64,000 nt of DNA from Chrysogorgia sp. JL179-B06. Lineage: Eukaryota; Cnidaria; Anthozoa; Scleralcyonacea; Chrysogorgiidae. The position numbers were made by a program, and so were the translations under genes. Positions 33,399-45,170 of this stretch are shown in pieces. Location of the stretch: assembly GCA_035772405.1 (NCBI GenBank), contig JAYKKM010000047.1, positions 3,638,001 to 3,702,000 of the forward strand, given 5' to 3'. The notes beneath the pieces were generated by a model that saw only the letters and a list, made by a program, of their open reading frames with translations, was not told the origin of the DNA and did no database searches. The first letter of the stretch is position 1. The number at the start of each line of letters is the position of its first letter.

Positions 33399-33596
33399 AT
33401 TGGAGAGTATTTAAAGATTATTGATTATGATAGAAAAAATTGTTTTACTTATGAGTGCTTTAAGAGTATTATAACATTATATTATGATTATATTGTTTAT
33501 AATAAAACTATAAAATACTCTTGTAAAAATGTAAAGGGGAATATGAATGTAATGTATATTACCCTAATTTCTTCAGTGAAAATTTTAATGAAATAA
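33300..33596 (+). pseudogene. gene remnant without start codon
   Basis: An open frame without ATG runs to a TAA at 33594 and has good protein character (RWNQQISEECYEFLRK, then KQIGEYLKIIDYDRKNCFTY). It was probably truncated at its 5' side against the opposite-strand frame 32973-33398. No homologue recognised. Confidence 0.4.
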
Positions 33597-34219
33597 GAGC
33601 TTATAATGTAACAAATATTCAATTAACAATGCTATCCTATGTAACGAAATAATACAATGAATAAATGTATTTTTTTATTTTTCTTATTTAAAGAAATTAA
33701 TACATTAAAATCCTATCAAGATTGTTTCTGGGTCTATGATACACAACCCCTCCTTTTTGAAAATGATCTTTGATTTTTTTCGTTCCTTATTTTGCTAGAT
33801 TGTTACTAAATTAGCTCCTTTTTAAAGTCCTTTTTTAAAATCTTTTAAAAAAAGATTGCTTATTGTTTTATTTCGTCCACGTTGTCTTTTTTTCCCTTTA
33901 AAAATACCCCCACGTTGTCTTTTTTCCCCTTAAACGTACCGCCGCGATAATTTCTTTTTCTTCTTACAACCATTGTTATGAGGGTTGTTTTCTCTTCCAA
34001 TAGTTATCACTAGTCTGCAAAAATTTCTTCATGTGCTTTTATATGTTTTATACTTTCTAAAAAACTTTTTTATTATTATTTGGATCGTAAACAAAATCGG
34101 AATTATTTTTATATATAGAACCGGGTTTTCCATTATTCGGATAACAGCTGCTGCGTGAGTTGTCAAATAAGCATCAATACAATTGTTTGCATCGTTACAA
34201 ATACTATATACAGAATTAT
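33597..34219. other. A+T-rich stretch, no gene seen
   Basis: Low-complexity viral-type DNA with a duplicated CCACGTTGTCTTTTTTCCC (about 33878 and 33910). The inserted LINE begins near its right end. Confidence 0.4.
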
Positions 34220-37200
34220 ACTTAATGTCTGGTGCTATTAGCTGGTGATGTTAGTTCGAACCCTGGTCCCATTGCAGGCGGAATACCTACATTCGCTTCT
34301 ACACGTAACGTCAATAATATCAATCTAGCGCTTTCACACACTACTATTCATCCTCTGCCGGCTCCTACATGTATACCTGAAGCGAGGAAGCCCTACTGCT
34401 CCTCTATGAAGTGTTTATATATGAATGCAAGAAGTTTAGTCAACAAGACCACCGAGTTTCAAACTCTCGCCACCGACATAGATCTCATAGCAGTCACTGA
34501 AACTTGGCTTAAACCGGATATACTTAATTCCGAACTTTTGCCTGGCCCTAACTTTACCATCCACAGACGAGATAGAACGGATAAAATCGGTGGAGGAGTA
34601 CTGCTTGCCGTAAAGAACACGATACAAAGCTTTCGCCGTAGTGTGAAATTCGTCCTGACAACAGACGCAAGATCTTAGTTATTGTATTTTACCGGACCCC
34701 AGACTCCGATCTAGACCATCTGAAGGAGCTCAAGAAAACGCTTCGCTCATCAGCTAAAGCCCGTTTTGATCAGCTAATAATCTGTGATGACTTCAATCTC
34801 CCTAATATTAACTGGACCACTGGTACTGCAATCTCCGGAGATAAAATTCATAATTACTTCACCAAGATACTCAAAGACAACTTCTTATGGCAGATGGTTG
34901 ATTTTCCGACAAGAAACACCAACATACTAGACCTGATTCTAACAAACATTCCCAATAAACTACATCATATTCAGGGCTTCGAAGATATCCTCCGTACTGA
35001 CCACAAACTGATTAGTTTTGATGTTGACCTTAAGATTCCTAAGAAGCCAGTTGTAAAACATACTATTTATAACTTTAAAAAAGCTAATTGGGAAGGGCTT
35101 AAAGATCTACTCACAAAAAAACCCTGGAACATATGCTTTGTCCCGAATGACGTGGACTCATCGCGGGCAAATTGGTGCCATCTTTTCCTCACAGCTGTCG
35201 ATGAACACGTACCCAAATCTAAATCCAGAAATATCCACGAATATCCATGGATTGACTCTGAGCTTTTGTCTCTCATAAAAAAGAAAAACAAACAAAGAGA
35301 TAAAGCGCGTAATTATAAATCGAGTGCAGATAAATTAAGATTCATTCATTTACAGAGCTTAACTAAGCAACTTATTTCTAAAAGAAGAAAGACCACGCGA
35401 ATAAGATAAAGGCCTTCCTGACAGAAAACCCCAAGCGTTTCTGGTCTTTTGTCAATGCATCCACATCGAAGACTGTCTCTCCCAATTTTATTCGTGACGG
35501 CCAGTCGTTCATTACGGACATATGCACAAAGGCAAACATGTTGAACATGTATTTTCACTGGGTATTCAGTCCAGCTAAAACAACACCAGTGTCTCCTGAT
35601 CCTCCTGAAGCGACCGGTAATACCCCACCATCTATCCAACTTTCGATCTCTGAAGTCACTAAGGTCCTAGAACAACTGGAGCCCAAAAAGGCTTGTGAAC
35701 CTGACGGCATACCCCGCGAATGTCACCCCTGTTTTTTAAAAAGATGATCCCTCCCTCGTCGTGAACTATCAGCCTATCTCACTGTTATGCATTGTCTCAA
35801 AGACTCTAGAACGGTGCGTCTTCAATCATTGCTATCCACATCTTGCTCCCATGTTTTACCACCTGCAGCATGGCTTTCTAAAGGGCAGATCAACTGTGAC
35901 ACAACTTCTTGTAGTCTACCACGACATCTTAGAACAACTTGCTAGCGGGAAGGAGTTTGATGCCATTCATCTGGACCTATCAAAGGCATTTGACGGATTG
36001 CCCCACCATCTTCTCCTAGTCGAACTTGAGCGATTCAGCGTATCTGGATCTCTTCTCAAGTGGTTTAGGAGCTACCTATCTGACAGACAACAGCGTGTGG
36101 TCCTTGATGGTACATTTTCAAACTGGCTTGCGGTAACTTCAGGCGTCCCCCAAGGATCTATACTTGGTCCGCTTCTATTTCTTGTATATGCAAATGATAT
36201 GACAGAATACATCCAAAAGGGCTCGAACTTGGCTCTGTTTACTGACGACTCGAAGCTATATAGACCAATGAACTTAGAAAGTGCCACAGACGGGCTCCAG
36301 TCTGATCTCGACTCTCTAAAAAAGTGGAGTTTGACTGGGACATGTCCTTCAACGCCTCCAAATGTAAAGTTATGCACATGTCTCGTAAACATCTCCAGTT
36401 TGTAAAAACTATGCTAACCAACTCGGAGGAAATTCCTTGGATTGCGTGCCCTATATCACCGACCTGGGAGTAACTATTACCCAGGACCTATCCTGGTCTA
36501 AATATATTGAAGAGACATGCGCAAAGGCAAACAAGTCACTCGGCCTGATCAAAAGAGTCTGTGGCAGAGACCTATCTGATATCAAGACCAGAAAACTGAT
36601 CTACTGCTCCCTTGTTCGGCCTCGCCTAGAATACTGCTCCAACGTCTGGTCTCCGCACACTGTAAAATACCGCCGACTGATTGAAAATGTCCAACGTCGT
36701 GCCACAAAGTTCATACTTAACTATCCCTCCCATGTGTTATCCTACAAAGAAAGACTCACTTCACTAGACTTACTTCCCCTTGAACTTAGACGTGATCAGT
36801 CTGACATTGTACTACTTTTTAAATATAGGAATGGTCTAATCAATGTCAACCTCGATAAATACTTTACACCTACTCGCTCTTCTCACAACACTAGAAAATT
36901 TGACTCTAATAATTATCATCCTCTGACCACCCACAAACAAAATTATTTTAGATATTCTTTTTTTCCACGCACCATCAACCTGTGGAATAGCCTACCTAGT
37001 CTACTCAAGTGCTGCATTAGTATTAGTCAATTCAAACATAAACTAAAGTGTTACTACAAGGATAATCTCTCATCTTACCAGCCGCCATAGTCAAATGTTT
37101 CTCTTTTTTAATTAGTTATTTACTTAGTGTTATTAGTCCAGTGTTTTAGTTTCTTTATTAATGTTTTTACTTGTAATCTAGTTAGTATTTTACTGTTTCT

Positions 37201-37345
37201 TAACTTGTTTGGGGGAAAATGTCAATTGGGGCAACAGTTTTTCTCTCCCAGCCACCTGTCACTTTTATCTTTTTTTCTTCTTCTTCTCGTTACTTTGTTA
37301 TTTATGTGTAATTTTAATTTTGTGGCGAATGCAATAAATAAATTA
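34220..37345 (+). mobile_element. CR1-type LINE inserted in the viral element
   Basis: Most complete LINE of the window. The 5' part begins with a 2A-like LLAGDVSSNPGP (34232-34267) and an AP endonuclease (CLYMNARSLVNKTTEF, AVTETWL, then ...NTNILDLILTN and TDHKLISFDV at 34894-35409). The reverse transcriptase follows at 35538-36405: YQPISLLCIVSKTLE, motif A HLDLSKAFDGL, GVPQGSILGPLLF and FTDD; the C-terminal part is 36437-37090. Frame changes near 34670, 35400, 35745 and 36400 inactivate it. The 3' end is an A-rich ATAAATAAATT at about 37333. Its higher G+C contrasts with the surrounding viral DNA. Confidence 0.9.
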
Positions 37346-37504
37346 TTGTTTTTACCATATTTACGATCCAATTTGGCTTGTGTTGTTTTTTACCTGTGTA
37401 ATAAGAAATATTACGATTGGGTTTAAAAGGTTTTTTCCAAGCAAACAATCCTTCACCAACATTGGGGATATTTTATTTCTTGATACGTAAGTTATTTTGT
37501 TTTG

Positions 37505-37651
37505 CTAAATGAATCCAACATTTTTTGTTTTAGCTGTTCGTTTACGACATCTTATTTGTTTTAAGGTTTTACTTCTACATTGAAGAACGTGACGTATACT
37601 TTGAGATTTTTCACTGTTCCGTTTTTTTCGAGGTATCTTAATTCTTACCAT
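37505..37651 (-). CDS. small very basic protein, 48 aa
   Basis: ATG at 37651, stop TAG at 37505-37507. About 17 of 48 residues are Lys or Arg (MVRIKIPRKKRN ... CRSKTLKQIRCRKRTAKTKN). It starts 4 bp after the stop of the 104-aa gene upstream on the same strand. The composition suggests nucleic-acid binding, like the small core peptides of adenovirus-type capsids; this is inference from composition only. Confidence 0.5.
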   Translation of the reverse strand: MVRIKIPRKKRNSEKSQSIRHVLQCRSKTLKQIRCRKRTAKTKNVGFI

Positions 37652-37655
37652 TTTT

Positions 37656-37970
37656 TTAAAATATTGTTTTTATTCCTAAATAATCATTATTTTTTTCATG
37701 ATTCTGAATAAATTTTACCATACATTCTACTTTATAGATAATATCTTCGGGACAATTATACATTTCTTTTTTTAATACTTTTATTCTTTGTTTTAAAATC
37801 TTTGATGAAATTGGTATTATTTTTTCTTTATCTTCTGTAAAATTTAGTAAACATTCCTTTAAAAGAAACGGAGTAAATAATATTGAGGGATCATTATCTT
37901 GAATTTCATATCCAATGTAAGGTAAATTATACGTATTTAAATAAATTTCAATATAAACAATTTCACTCAT
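37656..37970 (-). CDS. hypothetical protein, 104 aa
   Basis: Intact frame MSEIVYIEIYLNTYNLPYIG... with alternating hydrophobic beta-like N-terminus and a helical Lys-rich C-terminus. No family recognised. Arranged head-to-tail with the 48-aa basic gene, so the two may be co-expressed. Confidence 0.55.
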   Translation of the reverse strand: MSEIVYIEIYLNTYNLPYIGYEIQDNDPSILFTPFLLKECLLNFTEDKEKIIPISSKILKQRIKVLKKEMYNCPEDIIYKVECMVKFIQNHEKNNDYLGIKTIF

Positions 37971-38040
37971 TTTTTTTTTACTCTCTTTTTTTGTTTTAGT
38001 TTTTTTAAAATGGGTTCTTTATTATAAAAAAAACTCGCTC

Positions 38041-38180
38041 CTATTGTTACGTTGACATGTATTAATATACAGGATTCATACGATGTTACTATTGATCGTG
38101 TAGATGGTGAAGACGAAAACATAAATAAAAATAAAAATACATGTTTTTCTTGTTTTAGAAAAAAAAAAGAAGATGAATGA
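38041..38180 (+). other. short gene remnant before polymerase
   Basis: An open stretch (TCINIQDSYDVTIDRVDGED ... CFSCFRKKKEDE, stop at ~38178) reads like a C-terminal protein piece with a CxxC, but no start codon is evident. Confidence 0.3.
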
Positions 38181-41100
38181 TGATCAGAAAAAATTAAAAT
38201 TTAATCAAAAAGATATTGATAAAATTGTAAATTTATTTAATAAGAAAAAAAAAAGTAAGAAAAATGAAAAAAATTGACGATTATTTTTCTGTTAATCATA
38301 TAGAAAAAATTAGTAGACAAAAATTTAAAGTCACTGAACAGCATTTTTCATTGAATGTTTCACGGGAAAAACGGTTAATTTTATTAGTTTTATTCAATCG
38401 TTATCGTTAATTAATTAATTAACATTAGTTAATTAATTAACATTGCACGTGCAAATGTAAAAAGTGATGATGATTATGTTAGATTTATCTTTAGTAATGC
38501 TCCAAAAAGTTTTTTCTCTACAGCCGTTTTACCCGTGAAAGACTTTGACGTTAAATATTTCTTAAATATTATGGAAAAAATTATGCAGAGTAATAAAGAA
38601 ATAATAGCTAATGGATGGAATAGTAAGGTAATAGTTCAAACTTTTCCCGCAGGAATAAGTACAAATAAAAAAAAAAGTTTATTAAGGAAAAAAAGTATTA
38701 TAATAGTTTGAATAAGGGAAATGCTACTGATAAGGGTGGTGTGAAAAGTAATATGTATGTAAAAAATATGATCGTAAATTTCGCACGGGTGTATTTTATA
38801 TTTTTAGCGATGTATTATTTCGTACAGTGAAAGATTGTTGTTTTGCTTTAGCAATATTAGTGGTTTATTGTTTTTAAAACAAGACGATAAATATTTTATT
38901 ATGAAAAGAAAACCAAATATACCTGTTGATGATTTATTTACTTGTGAAGAAATTCGAAATGTTTATCGGGAATGTGAGATAGCCGAGGGTAATGTTGATG
39001 CTACACAGTTTAATTTTGTATATAATAATTATTTAAGAAAACAGGGTGTTGATTTGTTAGTGTATGCTGACACTCATGCCGATAATATAATTTATGATTC
39101 ACGAACTGATAGTGAGGGTAATCTTATTAAATTGATTGATGAAATTGCGTGTTTATGGTTAAATAATAATCATTAAGATGTAGTTTTAAGCATAAAGGAA
39201 TTTTCTAAACTTAACACCGATTATTTTTTAAATGTATGAGTTATTTTACACGACATGAATATGTCCATAATCACGTATGTAGAAATAACTTAACATGTTT
39301 ACGATGTTATAAATATCCTAATGAATGTAAAGATAAAAATAATAAACTTATTTGTAGTAATTGTGATATAATTTTTTATGATGAAAATTGTTTTACAAAT
39401 CATTTAACGAATAAAATTTTTAAACCTTCTCAAAGTAATTATGATTTGTTTTGTAAAACCTGTAACAAAATTTGTCCTCGATTCATTTTCATTTTTTCTA
39501 ATAAAACAGTTAAACACGATTGTAGCAAACGATTTTGTTTTCATTGTGATAAATACATGAAACAACCTCATTATTGTTATGTGAAACCCATTTCATTTGA
39601 ATATAACAAGGGTGAAGAAAGTGAACCCACTTTATTTTTTTTTGATTTTGAAACAAAAGTAAACAAAACTAAATTGCTCGTACCTTTTTATTGTATTGTC
39701 CAAAAAGTATGTAAAAATGTCAACATATTGAATTTTAAAAAAAAAAAAAATTTGAAAAAAAAGGATCAAGAAATTATCGATAAGACTATTGAAAAAAGTT
39801 AGTTGTTGTGGGAATAGACAATTTATTTTTGATAACAATGTTATTGAAACTTTATGTGAATTTAATTTTGAACAAAAAAATTCCGTTTGGATAGCTCATA
39901 ACGGGGGTAGATTTGACACTATTTTTATTTTAAAATATTTTTTAGAAATAAAACAGATAATACCGAATACTATAATGAACGGTACTAAAATAATGAGTTT
40001 AATAATTAAATAACAAAATATTAGAATACTAGATAGTTATTTGTTTTTAAGTATGAAATTAGCAGATATTCCAAAAGCAATGGACCTCCAAGGTGAATGT
40101 AAGGGATTTCATCCTTGGAGGTTCATTGTGAAATTTCCTTGTGAAATTGTAGATTTTTGAGACGAAACATATGAATACAGCAGCGCTTGATGAATTTGAA
40201 AAATGGTATTTAGAAAAAAAGAAAGAGAAATATATATTTCGTAAAGAGATTTATTATTATTGTTGTAGTGATGTAGATATTTTAAGAAAGGGTTGTGTTA
40301 AATTTTCTACAATGATAGGGCAATTGGTCATATTACACCCTTTTATGCAAAGAATTGTATTACAATTGCTAGTTTAGCTTTGAAAGTGTATAGACTTAAT
40401 TTATTTTTTTAATTGTGTGGGAATTATTCCTGCTTCGGGGTATAGGGGGTGTGTAAAACAAAGTTTAATTGCTATTGATTGCTCAGATGAAATTAATCGA
40501 GAATTGCATTTGGATGTCCCAAATGTTTTGATCCCTACGCATTAAACGTTCTTACAAACGAAAAATGTAGTTATTTATATGCAAATACACAACGATTTTC
40601 TTGGACAATAAAAAATGCCGGTTACAAATTAATCGAGATGTGGGAATGTGATTATTTAGAAGAAAAAAATATACACAGAATCAATTAATTGAAAAGAAAA
40701 ATTTTATCCGTATACCCCTTTAACACCACGTGACGCACTATATGGTGGGCGAACTTCCCCAGTATGTTTATTTAAAGAAAGAAAACCCAACGAACGAATA
40801 AGTTATGTACATTTTACATCGCTATACCCCTACATACAAAAAAATTTTGATTTTTCTGTTACGTTGCTCATCCTACTATTTTACTTGGTGAAGATTGTAA
40901 TAAAATAAAAATCAAGGACATATTTGGTTTAGTAAAATGTGTATTTTACCTCCTCAAAATATTTACTTTCCGGTTTTACCTGTTAGAATAGATGGGAAAT
41001 TATTATTACCTTTATGTTATAAATGTGCTGCGGATAAATGTAATAAATGTGAACATAATGAAAGCCATCGATACGTAACGAGTACTTGGACTAGTGTTGA

Positions 41101-42068
41101 GATTAATGTTGCTATAGATAAGGGATATAAAATAATAGCTCTTAACGAAATATATCATTTTGGACGCAAAGAAAAAATATTTTCACAATACGTAAATCAA
41201 TTTTTAAAAATCAAACAAGAATCTTCAGGAATTCCTACGCGGATTGTTTGAACGCTGATGGAAGTAAAATTGATATTAAAATTAAACAGTATTGTAATGA
41301 TTATTTAAAAAATGAAAAGGTTTTTTTAGATAAAGAAAAAATTAAGAACTATTGCAAAAATATTTTTAAATTCGTTATGGGGAAGATTTGCCCCAAACGA
41401 AAATAATACTCGTGTGTTTTTTAAACGATTATGAAGAAATTATTAAATATAGCCAATGATAAAAGTAAAAAATTAACATCGATGGAATTATAAACGAAAC
41501 ATTATTACGTTGTACATATGAAAAAATTGATGATGCAACAACACCCCTAAAAACCGGAAATGTAATCATTGCATGTTTTGTTACTGCATATGTACGTTTA
41601 AAATTATATGAGTTAATCGATAAATTAAACGATCGCGTTTTATATTTTGATACAGATTCTGTTATTTATATATCTAATGCAAATAATTATACTGATATTA
41701 AAACGGGAAATTATTTAGGAGAGTTAACGAATAAATTAAATGAAAATGAATGGATAACAAATTTTTGTTCAACAGGTCCAAAATATTATGCGTATATAAC
41801 TAATTTAAATCAGAAATTTATTCATGTCAAAGGATTTACTTTAAAAAATGAAACAATAAAAGAAAAATTGAATTTTTTATCCTTGACACAATGTGTTAAA
41901 AATAAAGATCAGATCATTGAAATTAAATATCACAATAAAATATGTAAAGATAAACTTAATCATATTTTTATTGAGGATGAAATAAAACAATTTTCATTTA
42001 CATTTAATAAACATGTTGTTAAAAATAATTTTAATACGCGGAAGCGTTTTAGATATTTATTTAGATAA
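38170..42068 (+). pseudogene. protein-primed family B DNA polymerase (Polinton pPolB), broken
   Basis: Replicative polymerase of the element. Recognisable in order, in changing frames: an N-terminal region (DDYVRFIFSNAP, EKIMQSNKE), a Cys/His zinc-binding block (CLRCYKYPNEC ... CSNCDIIF, CKTCNKICP), exonuclease motifs FFFDFET (~39637), AHNGGRFDT (~39894) and YCCSDVDIL (~40260), palm motif A YVHFTSLYP (40804-40830), motif B NSLWGRFAP (~41370) and motif C YFDTDS (41643-41660). Motif A has His (CAT, 40810) where the catalytic Asp belongs. Many frameshifts and stops plus a hairpin insertion at 40078-40128 confirm inactivation. Confidence 0.9.
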
Positions 42069-42073
42069 CTGAA

Positions 42074-42671
42074 ATGAACAATGTTTCATTACCATTTCAA
42101 CACCCTTTTATGTTAACGTTATGTGGTCCCAGTCAAAGTGGGAAAACATATTGGATATTACAATTATTGAAAAATATTAACACTATGATTACACCTACAA
42201 TTGTTAAAATTGTTTATTTATATTCAATTTATCAACCTCTGTACGCTGAAATGGAAAAAGTTCTTGCGGAAAAAACAGATATTATTGTTGAATTTATCGA
42301 TTGTCAAAAGGGTATGTTAGTTGCAACATCATCAAAAGAAAATATTGAAAGAATAGATAATATTGCAACTCAAGATTTCCATCATCGTACTATTAGTGTT
42401 ATTTTTACATGTCAAAATTTAACATATGGTAATGGTAAATTGCGAAATGTACGTGTCAATAGTCAATATTATGTTAAGTGATTATAATAATATGTATACG
42501 ATATGTGATAATAAAAAAATTAATAGAAATAGATGTAATAAAGTATTAAGTGAAATTAATGATAAACCCTATGGTTATCTGGTATTTGATAATTGTAGAA
42601 AAGGGTATGAAAATTGTACAATTAGAACCAATGTATTTCCACATGAATCAACGATAATCTATGATTTGTAA
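42074..42671 (+). pseudogene. FtsK/A32-type genome-packaging ATPase, broken
   Basis: Starts 6 bp after the polymerase. Walker A is intact (LCGPSQSGKT at about residue 15-24). The conserved late region is present (HHRTISVIFTCQNL, sensor-type motif). Between them the hydrophobic-DD Walker B segment expected of Polinton ATPases is absent, as if deleted, and a frameshift near 42470 moves the C-terminal ~75 residues into another frame (LSDYNNMYTICDN...). Normally it would translocate DNA into the capsid. Confidence 0.88.
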
Positions 42672-42795
42672 ATTAATTTTAAAATAAAAATAAAAATATT
42701 TTTTTTCAAAAAAATAAAGAGTTGTTGAAAATCGTTTTTTAAAAAGTATATATAGTATGGGATGTATATATTGTGTATGAATTTTTTTTTAAAAC

Positions 42796-42979
42796 ATGGC
42801 AAGAAGAAGATATAGAAGCAGGAGGGGGATTATCCTTAGAAAAAAAAAGGTGGTAGTTTTCTAAATTTTTAGGACCTTTGGGACAAATAGCTGCAAGTCA
42901 ATTTGGATTAGGTGTTAGAAAAAGAAAACAAAAAGGGGGTTGGATTGGTAACAGTGTCCTATATTCCCTAGGGATCTAA
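42796..42979 (+). pseudogene. small basic virion-type peptide, frameshifted
   Basis: Begins MARRRYRSRRG; after a frame change near 42850 it continues FLNFLGPLGQIAASQFGLGVRKRKQKGG. An Arg-rich start followed by a short hydrophobic amphipathic stretch with GG resembles small core or membrane-active peptides of adenovirus-like capsids (inference). Paralogous to the next gene. Confidence 0.5.
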
Positions 42980-43027
42980 AAATATAAAAGCACGTCAACT
43001 ATATTTTTAACTATTTTTTTTTAAAAC

Positions 43028-43183
43028 ATGGTAAGAAAAAGATATGGAAGGAGTGTTATTACCCTTAGAAAAAAAATAAAAATAAAACAAAAAGGAGGGT
43101 TCTTTGGACTTTCGCTATTTAATGCGATAAAAATTCATCGGCATCTAGAAGATACCGAAAAAAAAGGATTAAAACCATTATGA
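43028..43183 (+). CDS. small basic peptide, 51 aa
   Basis: Intact: MVRKRYGRSVITLRKKIKIK then GGFFGLSLFNAI and a charged tail. Shares the RRRY/RKRY start, LRKK and GG-hydrophobic layout with the 42796 peptide, so the two are tandem paralogues. Placed at the convergent point between the + strand polymerase/ATPase block and the - strand virion block. Confidence 0.55.
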   Translation: MVRKRYGRSVITLRKKIKIKQKGGFFGLSLFNAIKIHRHLEDTEKKGLKPL

Positions 43184-43370
43184 AAAAAAACCAATAAATA
43201 AATACAGTAAATAAGTTAATTTTTGTTTTTTAATTAAAAATTGGCATTATCAAAACTACAACATGAATGACTGTTATTACTCTTACATTTTTTTTACATT
43301 TTTTATTATATATTCTAACTAGTACACTACCTAAAATCGTTTCTATTTTTTTTTAATTTAATATCATTTT

Positions 43371-43833
43371 TTATTTAATACGTTCATTTTTAAATATTTT
43401 TTGTTTATTATTATTTTCGACTTCATTACGACATTTATTGTATAAATATAATAAACTCCAATTTCCACACACGGTAGTATTTTTGGATTATAATTGTTTA
43501 CTTTGAATATATTGAAATTTTAGTCCTTTTTTACACTATACTCATACCAATATTCACGTTTATAAAACGATACATCTTTAGCAAAACTATCAAAAACATA
43601 CCTTTTTTTTTCTTTATCCACCCATATAGCAACCCAATGTTGCCCGCTTTGATCTGCTTCATCCGTATGAGGGATAAAAAAAAATTTTTAAGAAAAATAT
43701 TTGCAGGAAATGTACCCAAATAATATTTATTTGAAAACTTATTTATTTTTGCAATTTTATTAATCTCGTTCGTAAATAAAAATTGGGTTAAAAAACAATG
43801 TAAATTCCTCATTTTTGATTTTTTCGTCGCCAT
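43371..43833 (-). pseudogene. adenain-like cysteine protease, broken
   Basis: Maturation protease of Polinton/adenovirus type (C5-like). Start MATKKSKMRNLHCFLTQ; YYLGTFPANIFL matches the family N-terminal strand; in the next frame GQHWVAIWVD (rc of about 43613-43646) carries the catalytic His; in a further frame TVCGNWSLLYLY (rc about 43455-43475) carries the catalytic Cys. At least two frameshifts separate these parts. It would cleave capsid precursors during assembly. Confidence 0.82.
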
Positions 43834-43839
43834 TTTCTT

Positions 43840-44993
43840 TGTGTTGAATAAGGTTTTGAAGGAGGGGTAGGAATGTAGGTGCTTAGGGATGCAAGTGATT
43901 CTTCGTTACTCGCAGCAGAAAGACCAGAAGTTGTTTTTCCCAAATTTATACCGTATAATGTTGTCGTTATTTTATATTACATATATAATATGCTGGCCTT
44001 TTTTATTTTTTTCAATTCTTTTAAAGCAATCGTCTGCTTATGTTGTGTAAGATTGAACATGTTTTGTTTGCTGACATTACGCGTTAAATCGTATAATAAA
44101 TCATGATGATTTATTTCCACACCGTTTAATTTTATTATATCTGTATCTTTAAATTTAATATTTTCTTTTCAAGAAATTCTTTTATGTGTTGAGCTCTTGT
44201 TACAGTTGTTGTTTTCTTTACCTCGCGTGATTCATCATTTTTAACCTCATTTTCCAGTTCATTATTATTATTTTTTCATCTTTTGTTGTCTTTTTAAAAA
44301 ACTAACCATACTCTCTGCGACACGTTGATCATTATTAACTTTTTGCATTTCTTCTTTCATCTTATTTTTACTTTCAATAAGTTCGAAATTATGTTTGTTG
44401 TTAATTCCCTGCAATAATTTTTCGTTTTCATGATCATTTTTGATTAAATCTAAATTTTCATTTAATTTACTCGTATTAATTAATTGCATTTCGGTCCTTT
44501 TTTATTTGTTGATTAAGTAATTTGTATGCTTTTTTGTATATGTTGATTATACCAAAATCCTCAGATAATAATATTTTTAAGTCTTTTTCTTTTATTTTGT
44601 TCTTAGCAAACTTATTCAAAATATATTTATTATCACTGGAAAGTTGGATAGAAATTATTTTATTAATTGAGAATCTAATAAACTATTTTTTTTATCAGTA
44701 TCTGCTTTAAGATATTTTTTTAACGATGGTAAAAAATCTTTTTTTTTTCAAAGGTTTTTTCTTTTTTTTATTTAATTTAACTAATGTTTCTAAAAATTTT
44801 AAATCATCTTCGCAACTTGACGATGAAGAAATTATTGAACTATCACTATCCATTTCATCACTAACATCATCGCTAACAATATCACTATCATTTTCACTAT
44901 CATCTTCATCATCATCATCTCTTGAATTATCATTTTTTCATTGTCTTTTTTTTCCTCTTCTTTTTTTAATTCATCATTTTTTTCTTCATTCAT
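43840..44993 (-). pseudogene. acidic, coiled-coil virion protein (possible scaffold), broken
   Basis: Lies between the capsid and protease genes. From ATG at 44993: a Glu/Lys start, a very acidic Ser/Asp run, a Lys-rich block (LNKKKKKPLKKKD), long heptad-like helices (NENLDLIKNDHENEKLLQG, 44489-44268) and, near the end in another frame, a Pro/Ser tail (LASLSTYIPTPPSKP). Several frameshifts. Position and composition fit the scaffold/core-type protein found there in Polintons, but no specific family is claimed. Confidence 0.55.
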
Positions 44994-45170
44994 TTTTTTT
45001 ATGCGTAAACTGAAAATGGTGGAAATACAAGAATATATGTTCACGATTTAGGGGTATTTTGTTAATAACTGGGTTTTTTATTTTTGGTTTTTTTATTCTA
45101 TTCTTTGTTGTAATGGGTTTTGTTTTCTTCATAATTTTTTTGTACATTGCTTTGTTACAAATGTTGATAA

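Noticed and set aside
34735..34770. Minus-strand CTGATGAGCGAAGC resembling a compressed hammerhead core
   Set aside because: Stem II would be impossible and it lies in the LINE endonuclease coding region.
44726..45013. Plus-strand Ser-rich 95-codon frame
   Set aside because: Antisense of the acidic Asp/Glu-rich viral protein; composition is explained by the opposite strand.
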